From: Amaurobius ferox
Lineage: Eukaryota > Arthropoda > Arachnida > Araneae > Amaurobiidae
Assembly: GCA_951213105.1 (NCBI GenBank)
Contig: OX578152.1
Span: 95,912,568 to 95,976,567 of the forward strand
Length of the DNA: 64,000 bases
Reading direction: 5' to 3'
The notes below the pieces were generated by a model. It was not told the origin of the DNA, ran no database searches, and saw nothing but the letters and a program-made list of their open reading frames with translations. Below, piece after piece: positions 24,017 to 37,490 of the stretch (position 1 is its first letter; the number at the start of each line of letters is the position of its first letter). The translations under genes were made by a program, and so were the position numbers.

Positions 24017-25537
24017 CATACCTGCCAACTTTTACGCATTATGCGTAAAATTTACGCATTTTAACTGCTGTTTACGCTTTTACGCATATATTGCTATATT
24101 TTACGCATTTCCGCATTTATTTGAATTTTTTAACATTACTAGGGAATCAATCTCTGACGAAATTCTCCGGCTTTTTTTGTTTAAAATTTATCAATTAACC
24201 AGACATGGTATAATATCTCGGAAACACTGATTTTCCGCTTTTTTAGCACTTATTTCTACTATTCCCGGGATCGTAGCAAATCCATAATAAAATGCAGGGT
24301 AGTACCAATCAAATTAACGGAGATTTACGGCCGCATGTAATGTAAATGAAGATCTCGATCGCTTATTTTATGAAAGTAATAAATATACTTCTTCAAAGGT
24401 TGTCTAATTCAGCATAAATCGCTAAAATGTTATTTTTTTCATTAATTTCGCATAAACACTGCCATTGCGCAATTCAGTTTGTTCTTATGAATCGCCGAGA
24501 GTACAAAAGTATCTTTTTCCATCCATCTCAATCTTCTAAATATTGCATTTTTGATTGACTAAACTAGCTTATTTTCATGTTCTAATTAATTATTATGGTT
24601 AATTTCTTAATTACTTTCGCATAAACAGTGCGATTGCGTAATTCAGTTACTTCGCGTGAATTGCCGAGAGTACGTTAGTATCTTTTCCCATCCATCTCCA
24701 TCATTTAAATGTTGCATATTAGATCGACTAAACTAGCTTATTTTCATATTCTGATTAATTATTACGGTTAATTTCTTAATTATTCTCACATAAACAGTGC
24801 GATTGCGCAATTCAGTTACTTCGCGTGAATTGCTGAGAGTACGTCAGTATCTTTTCCCATCCAACGCCATCATTTAAATGTTGCATATTAGATCGACTAA
24901 ATTAGCTTATTTTCATATTATGGCTAATTATTAAACTAGCTTATTTTCATATTATGGCTAATTATTAAACTAGCTTATTTTCGTATTATGGCTAATTATT
25001 AAACTAGCTTATTTTCATATTAAGGTTAATTTTTTAATTATATTTGCATAATACAAATTTTTCTATTTTGAAAAATGGGTATGAACTCTGTGAAGGGATA
25101 TTTTCCAAAAAGTGGTATTAAAACAATGATTTATGCAAATAAAAAGGAAACCATTTTGGCAGGAATATAATTTAGTGCTTTTTTATTATTATTATTATTA
25201 TTATTAAAGATCTATATTCGTTACTCTCTTTAGTGAAAACTTGTGTTTTACCAAACATAAATATTTGTTTTCATTATAAAGTAAATTTCACGGGATAAAA
25301 CCTTTATATATTTTTTGTTAATTTATTGTCCTGAAATTTTATAAAATTGGTGTCTTGTATTTTCATATTCTACCAGTACTATGCCTGATATTTAATGCAG
25401 TATTTTTTTACTGCAGGTACTTGTACATAGTTAAATTCATTAGAAATGTCGTTTACGCGTGTAATTAAAAAAAATCATTATAAATGTCATCCACGCAAAA
25501 TTTTACACATTCCAATTTTCCCAGGTTGGCAGGTATG
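24017..25537. mobile_element. Non-autonomous DNA element with CATACCTGCCAAC ends
   Basis: The ends are inverted: catacctgccaac at 24017 and gttggcaggtatg ending at 25537. The hexamer catact is directly repeated outside both ends (24011-24016 and 25538-25543). Just inside the left end, acgcattatgcgt forms a palindrome. No transposase was seen. The interior holds two nested tandem arrays. The superfamily is unknown to me; a 6-bp duplication does not fit the commonest groups. Confidence 0.75.
24447..25040. repeat. Nested tandem arrays: 169-bp units, then 34-bp units
   Basis: The phrase cataaacactg/cataaacagtgc recurs at 24451, 24620 and 24789, giving an exact 169-bp period for three copies. Each unit ends in aaactagcttattttcat. 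In the last unit this short piece, with tattatggctaattatt, has itself expanded at 24899, 24933, 24967 and 25001 (34-bp period, four copies). Later copies are more alike than the first, as expected of recent expansion. Confidence 0.9.
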
Positions 25538-27706
25538 CATACTAGATGCAAACAGTTTGCTAATTAATTATTATAATCATAAAACCTGTTAATAAAAGGA
25601 ATTGGTTTAATTATAGGAATTTTTCAGCTGAATATAGAGATTCTGATTGTATAAATTACTAATTAATAAATGAAGCACATTAAAAACCCATAAATATACT
25701 GCAAGATAATTTTTTGCTAGGGCCCAATTTTCGGTCCAAAATAGCAGTTTTCATCCAAGTATAGAATTTCATTAAAAAATGTCTGTGATGAGGAATTCCA
25801 AAATCCTTTAAAAATTGAAGATTTGTATATTTTCCCAAAATGAAAAAATTGGATTTCCCATAGAAAGTGAAAAGTTGTTTGCTTAGGTTAAGTATTTAAA
25901 GAGGTTGATCAGAAGGCTTAAAATGACATTTTATAGTTGCTGTAATAAATTTTCTTCACATTTCAGTAAAAGCTAACTCACATTAACTTCGGAAATTGTT
26001 AAAAACACACTTTATATATGGTAACAAAATGTTAGTTGACCGAATCCATCATCCCATAAATGTGGTGATGATGCTTTTTTTGCATACTTTCCAAGAAATT
26101 AATTGTGCGCAACAGCATGAATCCTGTGTAGCACTTTGCATTTAAAGACCATGACCAGATAAGCAATTTTGATTTATTTGGAAATATCTGAATATTTTTA
26201 CAGAAAAAATCGGAATATCTTTTATTGCAGATCAAAGACCCAAAACAAAGTGCAGGTAAAGAAAACTGTAATGAATTCAGGAAAATTGGAGCATTTATGG
26301 CAGGTCCGCTCCACCCTATGCACTCAGGAAAAATGAATTCTCCTTTCCGTCATTAAAAAGCACCTAGCCATGACTTGTCCATAACTAGTGAAGAATGGAA
26401 TGACACGTCACACCCATCCCAGATGCAGTTGTTGTGAACATTTTTGAGGAAAACTGTGTCACTTTTCCAGAAAAGAGGAGTTGAAGGGAAGTTTTCAGAT
26501 GGCTTGGAACTCCCAGGGGCGAAAAAATTGCAGATCCATTAAACATTTTCATTTATTCTCTCCCATGGTCGGGCACTTTCCTCATGTTCATTTTCGAAAT
26601 TTAAGGAGGATCGAAAGTGGTTGTTGTAGTGAGGAGGGGGGGGGGTCAGCACACAATTTCTCGCACCGCAATTTTTTCTATGCAGGATTATTTTTATTTT
26701 GTGTGCATCTCGCATAAACGTGCATTCTATTTCAAGCCCTGTATATAGTTGTGTTAAAATGTCCAATGATTCTGTAGTCAAGTAAAAGAGGGTGGCAGGC
26801 ATGGGGGAATAATATCTAGAATATACTAAAACTCTCTGTTATTGCCTACATATAATACTCCTACACTCTTCAAGAGTAAAATCACTTCTTTGGGGGAGGG
26901 TATTACTGTCCAGGTTGGGATTCAATGCTTCAAACCATATAGTTAAGTACACCTGTTCAAGCGTGTTATTTTAAATAACTTTTCTTCAGCTCTGACTCAA
27001 AGAAGAGGGGATAATTACCTTATTTTACCATATACATGCTTCAAGAAGAAGTTTTTCATTTCACTTTCAGATAGTTTATTGATATAGAGGTTATCATGTT
27101 CGTAGGTCTTGATGCAAGATTATTAATGTTAAAAAAAGTCTTGTTGCCCTAGCATTGAGTATTTTCTAATTCACTTAAGCTCAATATGACAAAGTAAGCA
27201 TGGAAATAAAATTAACGTATCCAAATACTACATCATGTGAATTCAAATATTTGGCATATAAGTAAAGTTAAATGTAAAATCTTTGACTCATAAAGCTTTA
27301 AGCCAAACTTGCATAAACAGAGAACTCGCCTTATAAATGACTGTATTTCTTTAGCTTTTGTAGTGCTAGGCATTTGATATTAAAATGCTTCAGCATGGCC
27401 CTGAATTGCTGCTGTTCTTTGTTTGCTTAATATTGTGTTTCAGGGGGATGGTGAATTTATCCTGATTTTTAATTTTTGCTTGATTATTTCAAAATTTGTT
27501 GTGTTTTTGTTTGATTCTGACTTTTTTAAAAAAAATTCTCTATTCAGCTATTTAAAGATTTTAAATTTCCGTTATATTGTCTAAATGAACTTTATTATAT
27601 ACATGTTCAGATCATAAACCCAATTTTTTTATTTCTCTGTACATGTTGTTGCACATGACACTCTAATTTTATTATTATTTCTAATATATTTCAAATTTGT
27701 TTTTAA

Positions 27707-27794
27707 CCCATTAATGCTGAGTTAATTTTTTTTTCACCTATACATTTTCTATGATATTTTTATGTTGGTATGTCTACCAACCAACATTAATGGG
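27707..27794. mobile_element. 88-bp TTAA-flanked miniature element
   Basis: TTAA is present at 27703-27706 and 27795-27798, and the inside ends are inverted (cccattaatg / cattaatggg). CCC ends with TTAA resemble a piggyBac-type miniature element. It is very short, and the interior also contains ttggtatgtctaccaa as an inner palindrome. Confidence 0.6.
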
Positions 27795-29039
27795 TTAAGT
27801 CAATTACAGGTCTAACTTAAGAACTATTGCCAAAACATGAAATGAGATTTTTGCTAATCTAAAATATTATATGCTCACAAGTGCTTTGTGCTGAAAATAT
27901 TGTTTAATGGGATTTTTAAAGTTAAAATTCCAAACTCAAGTCCTAAAAGGCAGCAATTAGAGCATGTTACTATACTTAAATTGTTTTAGAATACTTTATA
28001 CCCAAATTGGTATGTAGTATATTAAAACAAGTTACAAGAGACATGGCAGAACAATATGATTGTATCTACTTGAAGAGCAGATTAGGCATATGATATGAAA
28101 AATTGGAAGTGGCTTTGAGAAATATTTATGCTGATTCTCCATAAAAAATTTCTGACATTCTATTATTCTGGTAAACATTCAAAATTTGAATTTTAACCCA
28201 TTCAACATTTTATATCTGAAAATAGTGGAATATATTTTTTTTTTCTCCTTCAAAATTTTACTCATATGTACTGTAGAATTTTATCAATTTGCCCACTGAA
28301 ATGTGGCGGAATCATGTTAAAATGATAATCAAAAAGACTAACTGTTGCTACTTGCAAACATATAAATAACAGTATTAACATTTAATATAAGGTTTTGAAA
28401 ATCCTGAGTTTTTCAGAAAAGCTTAATAAAATATTGTAAGAATTGTTGTTTTCTTGAATATAACATACTAAGAGTGTTAGAAGAAATTATATTCTGACAA
28501 CTTTTCCTATGATATAATTTCTTTGCCATATTTTATAGTTTGTCGTTATATGATTGTGAGAAATGCAGTTCCTGCATTAGTACATTCAAGTATTGATCTT
28601 TTTTAAGCAAATGTTAATTTTTCAAAAAAACTTTCATTAAGTTATCAGTTGAAGCTTTCTGTGGGTGTTACACACTTTATAACTATATAAATATGGTAAT
28701 GACGATTTTTGATTATATGATTAGTTATGATTTTTATAATAATGATTGTTGGGTATGATTGATTATATCAAGGATGATTGTAGACTAGGTTTTCCCTGGA
28801 ATTCTGGGGGTTTTTTTTAATTGAATTACTCCTGAAAATCCAGGATTTTCAATTTTACAGTCTCTTCTTGAAATCCTGTTTTTCAATTATTTTTTTTTCT
28901 TTACATCATTCGAAAGTTTTTAATTAAAAAAATTGTGAAATTGGTCACAAATGTTAGAGTCACAGATTTTCAGATTGGAGATTTCCCGTTCCTGTATCTG
29001 GAAATCCATTTCCCTCCAATTACAAAATTGAGCAGTGAT

Positions 29040-29540
29040 TCCCACTACATCACGAAAGATGACCAGTGACAATCTTTCTACCCCTTTTCCAATCTATTTG
29101 CATCGACTCTGACTTTTATAATTATTTTGTGTTATATACAAAAAATGTTATTTTTCAAACATATTTTTATTGTCATGAAGGGCCATTTTGCAACAGTATC
29201 GCAAAAAACTGCATTAGTATGTGATATCTTCAGTATAAATTGTGAAAATATTTTCCACTTATGCAATCTGTTTGCATCGACTAAATTTTTTTATAGTTAT
29301 TGTGTATTGTATACAAAAATACTCTTTTCAAACACATTACTGAAATGAAGGGCTATTTTACAGCAGTATTGTTAAACACTGAATTTGTGTGCAATCCTCT
29401 ATATATTTCGTTTACTTGTGAAAATATTTTCCACTTATGCAATCTGATTGCATCGACTAAAATGTTAATAATTATTACATGTTTTATGCAGAAAAACACT
29501 ATTTCCCAAATGTATTATTAATGATACTAAAAAATGAACC
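29040..29540. repeat. Tandem repeat, about 175-bp unit, three copies
   Basis: tgcatcgact recurs at 29099, 29273 and 29449 (periods 174 and 176). It is followed each time by ttattgtgt/ttatatacaaaaa-like sequence, and later in the unit by gtgaaaatattttccactta. The similar small open frames at 29127 and 29300 are by-products of this repeat. Confidence 0.85.
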
Positions 29541-30909
29541 TGGTGTTTCCTGGGATTTAAAATGAATCGTGATATAGCCTATATCCATGTGTACACCCAC
29601 GTAACAATTATTTTATTTTTGTTATAAGTGAGTTTATTGTTGAAATGTTATTTAGTTTTCAGGAATTTGCTGTGAGTTCTGGTGTAGTATTTATTAGTTT
29701 GCATTTTAAATTCTGGCCAATGCTGGGTGCATATACTAGTTTAAAAATAAACTAATTAAAATTCAGTCTGAAAGAACACTCAAAATATCACTTACCCAAA
29801 TTGTTAATTCAACATCAAATTCCACCAATGAGTTATTGTAAACTTGCATGTTTTAACAAAGTAAATCTGTCAGAATTTTAAACAATCTTATAAATTAAAT
29901 TTTGCATTATCAAAATAGTGCAAATAAATATTATAGGATGATATAATCACCTATTCAAATGAAACATGCGGTCATGCACATCTAAATATAAAGGCAAGTT
30001 TCACCAATAAATATTGGATTGCCAGGAATGTTTACAATTGTAACAATATAAAAAATTATACAACAGACATAACCTATAAAAGTAATTAATACTAAAAAAT
30101 CATACCAGCATATCAATGAATACAAAGAACTTTTGAAATTGAAAATGAACTATAGCAACAGAAATATCTTTTACAATATTCATGCCCTGAAGAAAAAAAT
30201 TCCATCGGTTCCGACAAAAAGCAACAATTTTACAATATAAATAACAGCATCGGTCAATGTCTCTATAAGACACGAATAGTATATATTTTGTAAAAATTTG
30301 TGAAGCTGTTTAATGAAATTGTATGGATTCCAAAGTTTATTTGAAAGAACATTATTTGATCTTTCTGCTGGTGTTAAGATGGAAGTATATAATCATATTT
30401 TCGGTATCTAACAATTTTATAGTGTATTGTTGAAAATTTTGAACCTCGAATACCAAAAGACATTATCTTTTCAATCAAACGAAATGAAATTATTTCGTGG
30501 AAAGAAAATTATTCACAGATTTAAATATATATGGAGATCTCCACTTGTTTTTTTTTTTCTATAATTTATATTTTTGAGATGTACTAATGTTGTAATCTCC
30601 TAATTATTAAAATTCCCCACACAAAATGTTTTTTTAAACTTACCCCAATGGCATAACATTACTTACATAAACTTAAATTATTTTAAACATTCATTTGTTC
30701 AGCATCATCGAATGATACCATTAAATGTACAAGTTAATGAACAACGTGTAGTTTTACATTTAGGATGGTGGCACCATCAGCAACCATGCAATAAAAAAAT
30801 AATGTCACAAATATGCTGTAAACGGTAAGTTTTCCCACTGAAAATAACTAAAAGACTAATTCAAATTTTAAAAAATTTTTGCTGAAGCGTATCATTCTGG
30901 GTCCTAAAG

Positions 30910-31110
30910 TATCTGTGTACCAAATTTCATGGCCATATGATGTTTAGATTTTTTGCTACAGATGACATAAACAAACAGACAGACATCTTCCTTTACTATA
31001 AATGAAGGACTATTCTTAATAGCTTTAATGAAATTCTTCTTAATAGGTGTAATGAAATGAAAGACTATTTTCTTAATAGCTTTAATGAAATGAAGGACTA
31101 TTTTCTGAAT
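30910..31110. repeat. 3'-end repeat copy plus short tandem duplication
   Basis: gtaccaaatttcatggccat followed by a cagacagacatcttcc tail matches the end of the repeat at 20195. Next to it, a motif like atgaaggactattttcttaa (with atagctttaatgaa) is repeated about three times between 31003 and 31100. Confidence 0.6.
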
Positions 31111-34100
31111 AATCGTATTAAAATAACGATTTGGGTACTTAGGAATGCAACCATTTCAAAAGGATAAAATAGAATTTTTGTTTGATCCATTCTTCTATGG
31201 CAGTATAATTTGTACTCTGTTAAGATACTGATTTGTTGATTTAGTTGATCTATTTAAATATTTAATGGGTTTTCCTGCGAAATATAGGATTAACACTTAA
31301 ATTGAATTTTAAATATATCTTTGCAATGTGGTTTTAATCTTTATAATAATATATAATTGTTTAAACCTGTTTTATGAAATACATCTAATATTTACTATAA
31401 ATATCTAAATAACATAACTCTAAAGAAATGTTATCTTAAGGCATGCATTTTTTTAGTGTGGTCATAAAAATGTCGGAAAAGTCATGAATTTACACTTTTA
31501 ATATCCTGTAAACACGACACCTTATTATGTAAAGAGGTGGATAATTTGTTTGTGAATACTAGCGAATTAAGATAATTTTCTTTCACAAATCTGAAGAAAA
31601 GTTCATTTTTTTCTTAGAAACTTTTCGAAATGTGCTGTAGTATACAGATGTTTGAGAGGTTAATTAACTATGTTTAAATTTAAAGTAAATAAGAGTGATG
31701 ATAACAATGCTGGTTTTGTGTTAGATATGCAATTTATATTTGCGAGTAAACAAGAAAAATCACATTGCAAGATTATAGCAACTTTACACTTCATACATTT
31801 TTGCCCCCCTCTCCCCTTCCCCCATATTTCCAGTTTTTCCCACTTAGTCTCACAATTACCCCTATTATATAATTCATGGGTGCAAGATCTTCTGTCCTTG
31901 TGAAATTTTTGATTACAATATTTGATGCGTCTCTTTTTTTTTTTTTTTTTTTTTCAGTTTGAAGTCTCTAAAATCATTTCTTTTTATCAGCTGATACATA
32001 GTGCTGCAAAAATTTTATTTTTGGCATAAAATGCCCAATACTACAGAAGTTTCCAGTAGTGATTATTTGCACAAAAATCGTTAAAATTATGCAGGATACT
32101 GATCTAAAAACTGCTGAAATGAAGAAATATAATACTTTGGTCATATTTGCATTGGTACTGTTGAAAATAATTACCAAGTTTATCACACTCTAATGCCATC
32201 TAAAAGCTATTTTTATGAATTCAAAGGTTCAATTCATTCATTTCCATCAAGGTTTTATATCAAATTATTTTTAATAATAAAAGTAGAACTTTCATTTCTT
32301 CATAATATGTTTTATTATTAATACATATTTTCGTGAAATATCGATTTTTTTTTAATTGTGAATTCATGCAAACATGCAATTATACTAATGAATCATTCTT
32401 TTACATCCATTCAAATTTTCAAAGAATCCATGGAGAAACAGAATTATTATATTGAAACATTGTGCATAAAAATTATTAACTATATCCTTTAAAAATTATG
32501 ATTGTGCAATCTCCCCCACCCCCACTATTCTCCAGACAAGAAATACAAATGTGCTACAATTACTTTATTATTATTATTAGAAAAAACTTAGTTCTAGTTT
32601 AAAGATTTTGTTGTTTTATTTCTGGAATTTTCTAAAGGGTTGGGGAGATATGAAATTAAAATATTTTCAGTCTTGACCATATGTCCTAACTTGCACCCAT
32701 GATATGATAAAATATTATGATTGATTGATTATTGATGATGATTGATTATGATTATGGTAAGTACAGTTCTTGCATCATGTACATTTAAGATTTGATTTTG
32801 TTTGAAACTGTATGCAAGAAATTTTTATTAAATTCTTCTCAGTTTGTTCTTTCTGTGGGTGTTACACACTTTATGACTCTATGCTATTTTAAGGAATAAT
32901 ATGTTGATAATATATTCTGTATGAGTTAATATAGTAATTAATATTTTAATATTTATTTTATGTCTTCATTCTATTCCTGATACTAATTTTAAATAGTGTT
33001 TTGTGGCATGAATTCATTTACTAGTCAATTAAAAAAAGATCTTGAATACAACAACTTTTCATCTCATGTTTCATTGTTTTGCCTTATTGATAGAAGCTTG
33101 TTTGCCAGCAATCCTTACATTTCTATTTTGCTACATTTGCATGGCTTCAATGTCCATTTTCTGCTGCATGCCTTTCTGTGTTTTGATGCCTCTTACTAAC
33201 ATTTATTCATTCTTTTTGTCATTGCAAAATAGGAATTAAAAGCTGTGCCAGTCCAAGTTTCCTCTACCTTCATATCATATTTTAGAATTTAACTCCTTTA
33301 TATTAATCATTTGCATGTGTATATTCCATCACATCTAAATTTTAATCAGTTAAATTCTACATGGGTATAGTTTAACAATGTATTATAATTACACTAAAAT
33401 ATTTATGTGAGAATGTTTTCGTGGCAATTTATTTACATAGTTAATATAGTTTATTGGTCTGTTACACTTATATACTCATTTAAGGGGGACCCTCTAAGCA
33501 ATTTGGGGGGGAAAAATTGTCTAAATTATTAGCTTAAAAAACTGCATTTCATTCTGAACAAAAATTTATGCATTATATTTTTTAATTCAACAACAGAGTA
33601 TTTAAATATTATTTTATACAACAACACTGACATGAAAAAGCTCTTAAATTTCCAACTTTAAATAGATTTTTTAAGAAATGTATAGTACACTTTCCTCAAT
33701 AAGTACTGATCTTTTAATGTCCGAATTTACTGATCATTAGTACTGAGTTTTAATTGTTTTCACACATATTTATGAATATATGAGCAATGTTTAATACCAA
33801 TGAAATGTTTTAAATAAATTATTCAGAAAAATCTAAAAATTAAAATTTTGGATTTTAGGAATAAATTTTTTATTTAAAGGGGGGAAAAAGTAAACTAAAA
33901 CAAAAAATAAATTTTTGAAATAAATTTAGGTATACATTTCTTTTGAAAGTTTAAAGTATCCATAGTAAAATTTGTGAAATGATACAAGTATTTGTGCCTG
34001 AAATAATCCTACCTAAAATGCCAAAATTCAACACAAAAAGAGTACACCCAACAGGATCCCCTTAAATGCAGCATCCAGCCTGGTATTAAACGTACTGAAT

Positions 34101-34188
34101 ATAATTTCTAGAACCGTATATATAAAGGTTATGATTCGTTAAATGTTTGCTGCAATTGACACAGAAAGATCTTTTAAAGCAGTTATAC

Positions 34189-34204
34189 CCCCCCCCCCCC
34201 CCCA

Positions 34205-34236
<32 letters not shown>

Positions 34237-34240
34237 TTTT
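34189..34240. repeat. Poly-C followed by (CT)n
   Basis: About fifteen C residues, a short spacer, then a long CT/TCTC run ending in poly-T. Confidence 0.9.
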
Positions 34241-36844
34241 TTTACATTTAAAAATATATTATTTTCTAAATGCCAAAATTAATAATTGCACAGGAAAGAG
34301 TTGAAATATTAAATACTCAATTGTATGAAATGTGCAAGCTAGAAGTATATTAGCAATATGTTTTAGGTAATACAAAATTGGTGTAGTTAAAAATTTATAC
34401 AGAAAAAATAACTATTGAACTAACTATTGAATAAATAATGACCCAAAAGATATTATGAAATGGCTTTAGAGAAGTAAAAAATAATAGAAAGTCATTATTT
34501 TTTCCCTAATGCATATTTCAAATTTTCTATCTAAACATTTTATCCAGTGCTTTTAAGTTTTGCATATTTTTGCTACCTCAACTTTTTAATTGATAATCTA
34601 AATGCTATTTTTTTTTAATAATGTCTTTATAACCACTTTCAGTATGACAGTAAATATTTCTTCAAATAATTTGGCATATTATATTATGCAAAAACATTTA
34701 AACATTTCATTGGAATTCAAATGTGCTGACTAGTGTGTTGACAAAAAATGTTTAACTTGGCTCAAAAATGCCTGATCAAACAATTACTAATTTCCATATT
34801 GTTTTGAATCCACACACCAAAATGTATCATAATTTCAGATTTATAGAATCAAACTTTTCAATATAACGTGACAATACTGTTAGTTCTCTAAAACCTTAGT
34901 TATTCTTATTCCTAAGTGAAATACTGCAAAATACCAAACTGTTATTTTTAAACTAATATTATAAAGTTGTATGCATCTGAAGCTACATAATTTGCATTTG
35001 TACACATGTTTTTTTTTTGTTTTTTTTTATTTTATTTTATTTTATTTTAAGGCCTATTCTGTTAAATATTAGAAAAATATTTATTAGTAGTACTTACATT
35101 CATAGATACTTACTTTCCCTTATAATTTAGATATTTTTTCTCAGTTATAGTTTAGATACTTATTCTCGCCAGGTTTGAAAATTGTAATCTCCTGTTCACC
35201 ATTAGCAAGTTAATTTTTATATAAACTATATATAAGCCTATTGGCAAGCACAAAGTCTTGCAAATTAGAAAAGTGCCCTTATCTTTGCCTCTCTGTTCCA
35301 TTAGGCGATAAATTTCATGATCTTGATGACAAATTTGACACAATATTGTCATCATTTGAAAATGTTTGCCATATTGACAATATTTCAATATCTAAAATAT
35401 TCAATATTTAATTTCTTTCATAATCCCTGCTCCTCTGTGGTAATATTTAATTGAATATTCTTGATTCAAAATATTGTGATTTTCACTGTCTGTGGGACAG
35501 GTATATTTTGTTAGGTTGTAGTATAGTACTTATGTATTAGAAGAGGGTTATATAATAATTAGTAATATTGATCTGGAGAGATGTCTGGTGATATTAGGCT
35601 CACAAGTTCTACAGGCAGACAGATGGAAGAGAATCTTTTACATAACTTTATGCCCCCTGGTCATATGACAGGCTTAATATTTAGTTTTTTATAATAGGCT
35701 AATTTATAAAGCAATCTTTATAAGTTCAATATCAATATTTAAATAGTAATTTGTACGAATTTAAAATATATTTAGACAAAAATGATTATTGAATTACCTA
35801 AACATCATTACTGACTAAATAAATTCTGATTTCTGACCACCCAGCAGTGACAGACTAGTTTACTTGGTTTTCATGTTTATTTATGCATGTTACCTCAATT
35901 TTCTCTTAAAATCCTTTTAAATATTAATTCTATTTCTCTTGGAATGCCGGAATCCTTGGCAGCATGGCCTTCTACCTTTGCTTAATGAAAATTCTTCTGT
36001 TTTATATTTTCTCCAAAAGTATCGCCCAAAATCATACTCGATTCATGTAAAAATGTATTAATTAATTGTGAGTTAATAGGCATTTTAAGTTTCTATTATA
36101 TCTGATTAACAGATGTACTTTGTATTAAACAAAATTGGTAAATGTAACCGTAATCAAAAATCTTCTATCCTTTACCATGTCATTCTTATATAGCGTTGAA
36201 TTAAAAAGCTTTTTATATATCAAAATAATATTTTTCTGAATAAATTTTTTTTTTGCTTCTTAGCCATGCACGACTCAAAATATTTTTTACTATAGTACTT
36301 TGCATTTTGCATTACTCAAAATATTGAATTTCAAGTTTATTGTAGAAAAATATTTATATTCACCCTTAAAATTAAAGTACTATTAAAAGAAATGAGACAA
36401 AGGAATTAAAATCAAGGAGGTAAGAATAAAATGTTGACTGGCACTGCCAAGAAAAAAAGTAAAAATCTATTATTTCTAAGTGATTTTAATTGGGCATCAG
36501 ATCTTGGCTAATTCATAAATCAAAAATTCAAGTATCAAACTAGAAATTGTGGTCTGTACATGTGTGCTATATTTATTTTTTATATCAAAGCACATGTTTT
36601 TTAATAAGCTTTTTTTTTGTAAATATAGAATATTTTATTTCTAAATGGCAACATTTTGACAGAATTCCAATCAATTATTTTTGCATATATTGCCTTATGA
36701 AAAAACAAATGAGAATGAATGGGCATTAGTCATTGCTAAATAGATCGATAACAAACATTTTTTAATTGATCATGTGGCCATTTAATGATATTTAAAATTC
36801 AAAATATAAAGATTTTGATTATTGTGCCTTTGCCATTATACTAC

Positions 36845-37490
36845 ACTAGAACAAATTACCTTACATTGCCTATGTTGTAAATAAGTGCCCGCTACTTAAA
36901 TAATGCAAATACAGATAACATCACTCAATTTTCAAATTGCCTGTTGTGGAACTAAAAACATTCTCACAGCACAAATAAATGAAAATACTTAAAGTCGCAA
37001 AAAAGTTCCTTTAACCAAGAAGTACCATTCAAAATATTATTGCTACCTCAGCAAATTTCCATCCATTTTAAGTCAAACGTTAGCACAATACTCATAATGA
37101 TAATATAATACCAAGTTAAAAAATTTAGGACAGAATCTTTTAAATTCACAAAGTTGAAAAACACATAATTTAAATGCACTTAGTGTGCAATCAGCTGATT
37201 TTTGTCGAGTCAAAATATCTGTGATTTAATCAAAACAGCAGCTATCGAATTATCACCTGCAGCGGCAAAGAAATAATAGATTTAATTTGACAAAATGATG
37301 GAAAATGTAATTTTTTACTTAAAAATTCAATTATTTAACTAATTTGATTTTTAATAAAAAATTTCACCGATATGCACATTACAGGAATGTGAAGCACCTT
37401 TGTAGTAAATTTTACCACTGTCTAACACTTTGCTTTTCAACTACAGAGGACGTAGACAAACAGAAAGGCAAACATCTTTTATTATATAAG
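36845..37490 (+). repeat. Dispersed repeat, copy 2
   Basis: Starts actagaacaaattacctta and aaataagtgcccgctactta, and ends acagaaaggcaaacatcttt tattatataag. It matches copy 1 at 20195 over both ends and parts of the middle. Confidence 0.6.

Noticed and set aside
24899..25034. Regular short repeats that might suggest a CRISPR array
   Set aside because: The 34-bp units are contiguous with no unique spacers, sit within a larger tandem unit and occur in a eukaryotic intron.
26481..26802. Overlapping open frames on both strands near a G-run
   Set aside because: No recognisable protein, no splice context and a composition driven by the G tract.
35295..35410. Acceptor-like ttccattag followed by GDKFHDLDDKFDTILSSF and a stop
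   Set aside because: The open stretch is short and has no donor before its stop; there is no similarity to Sec16, so it is too weak to call.
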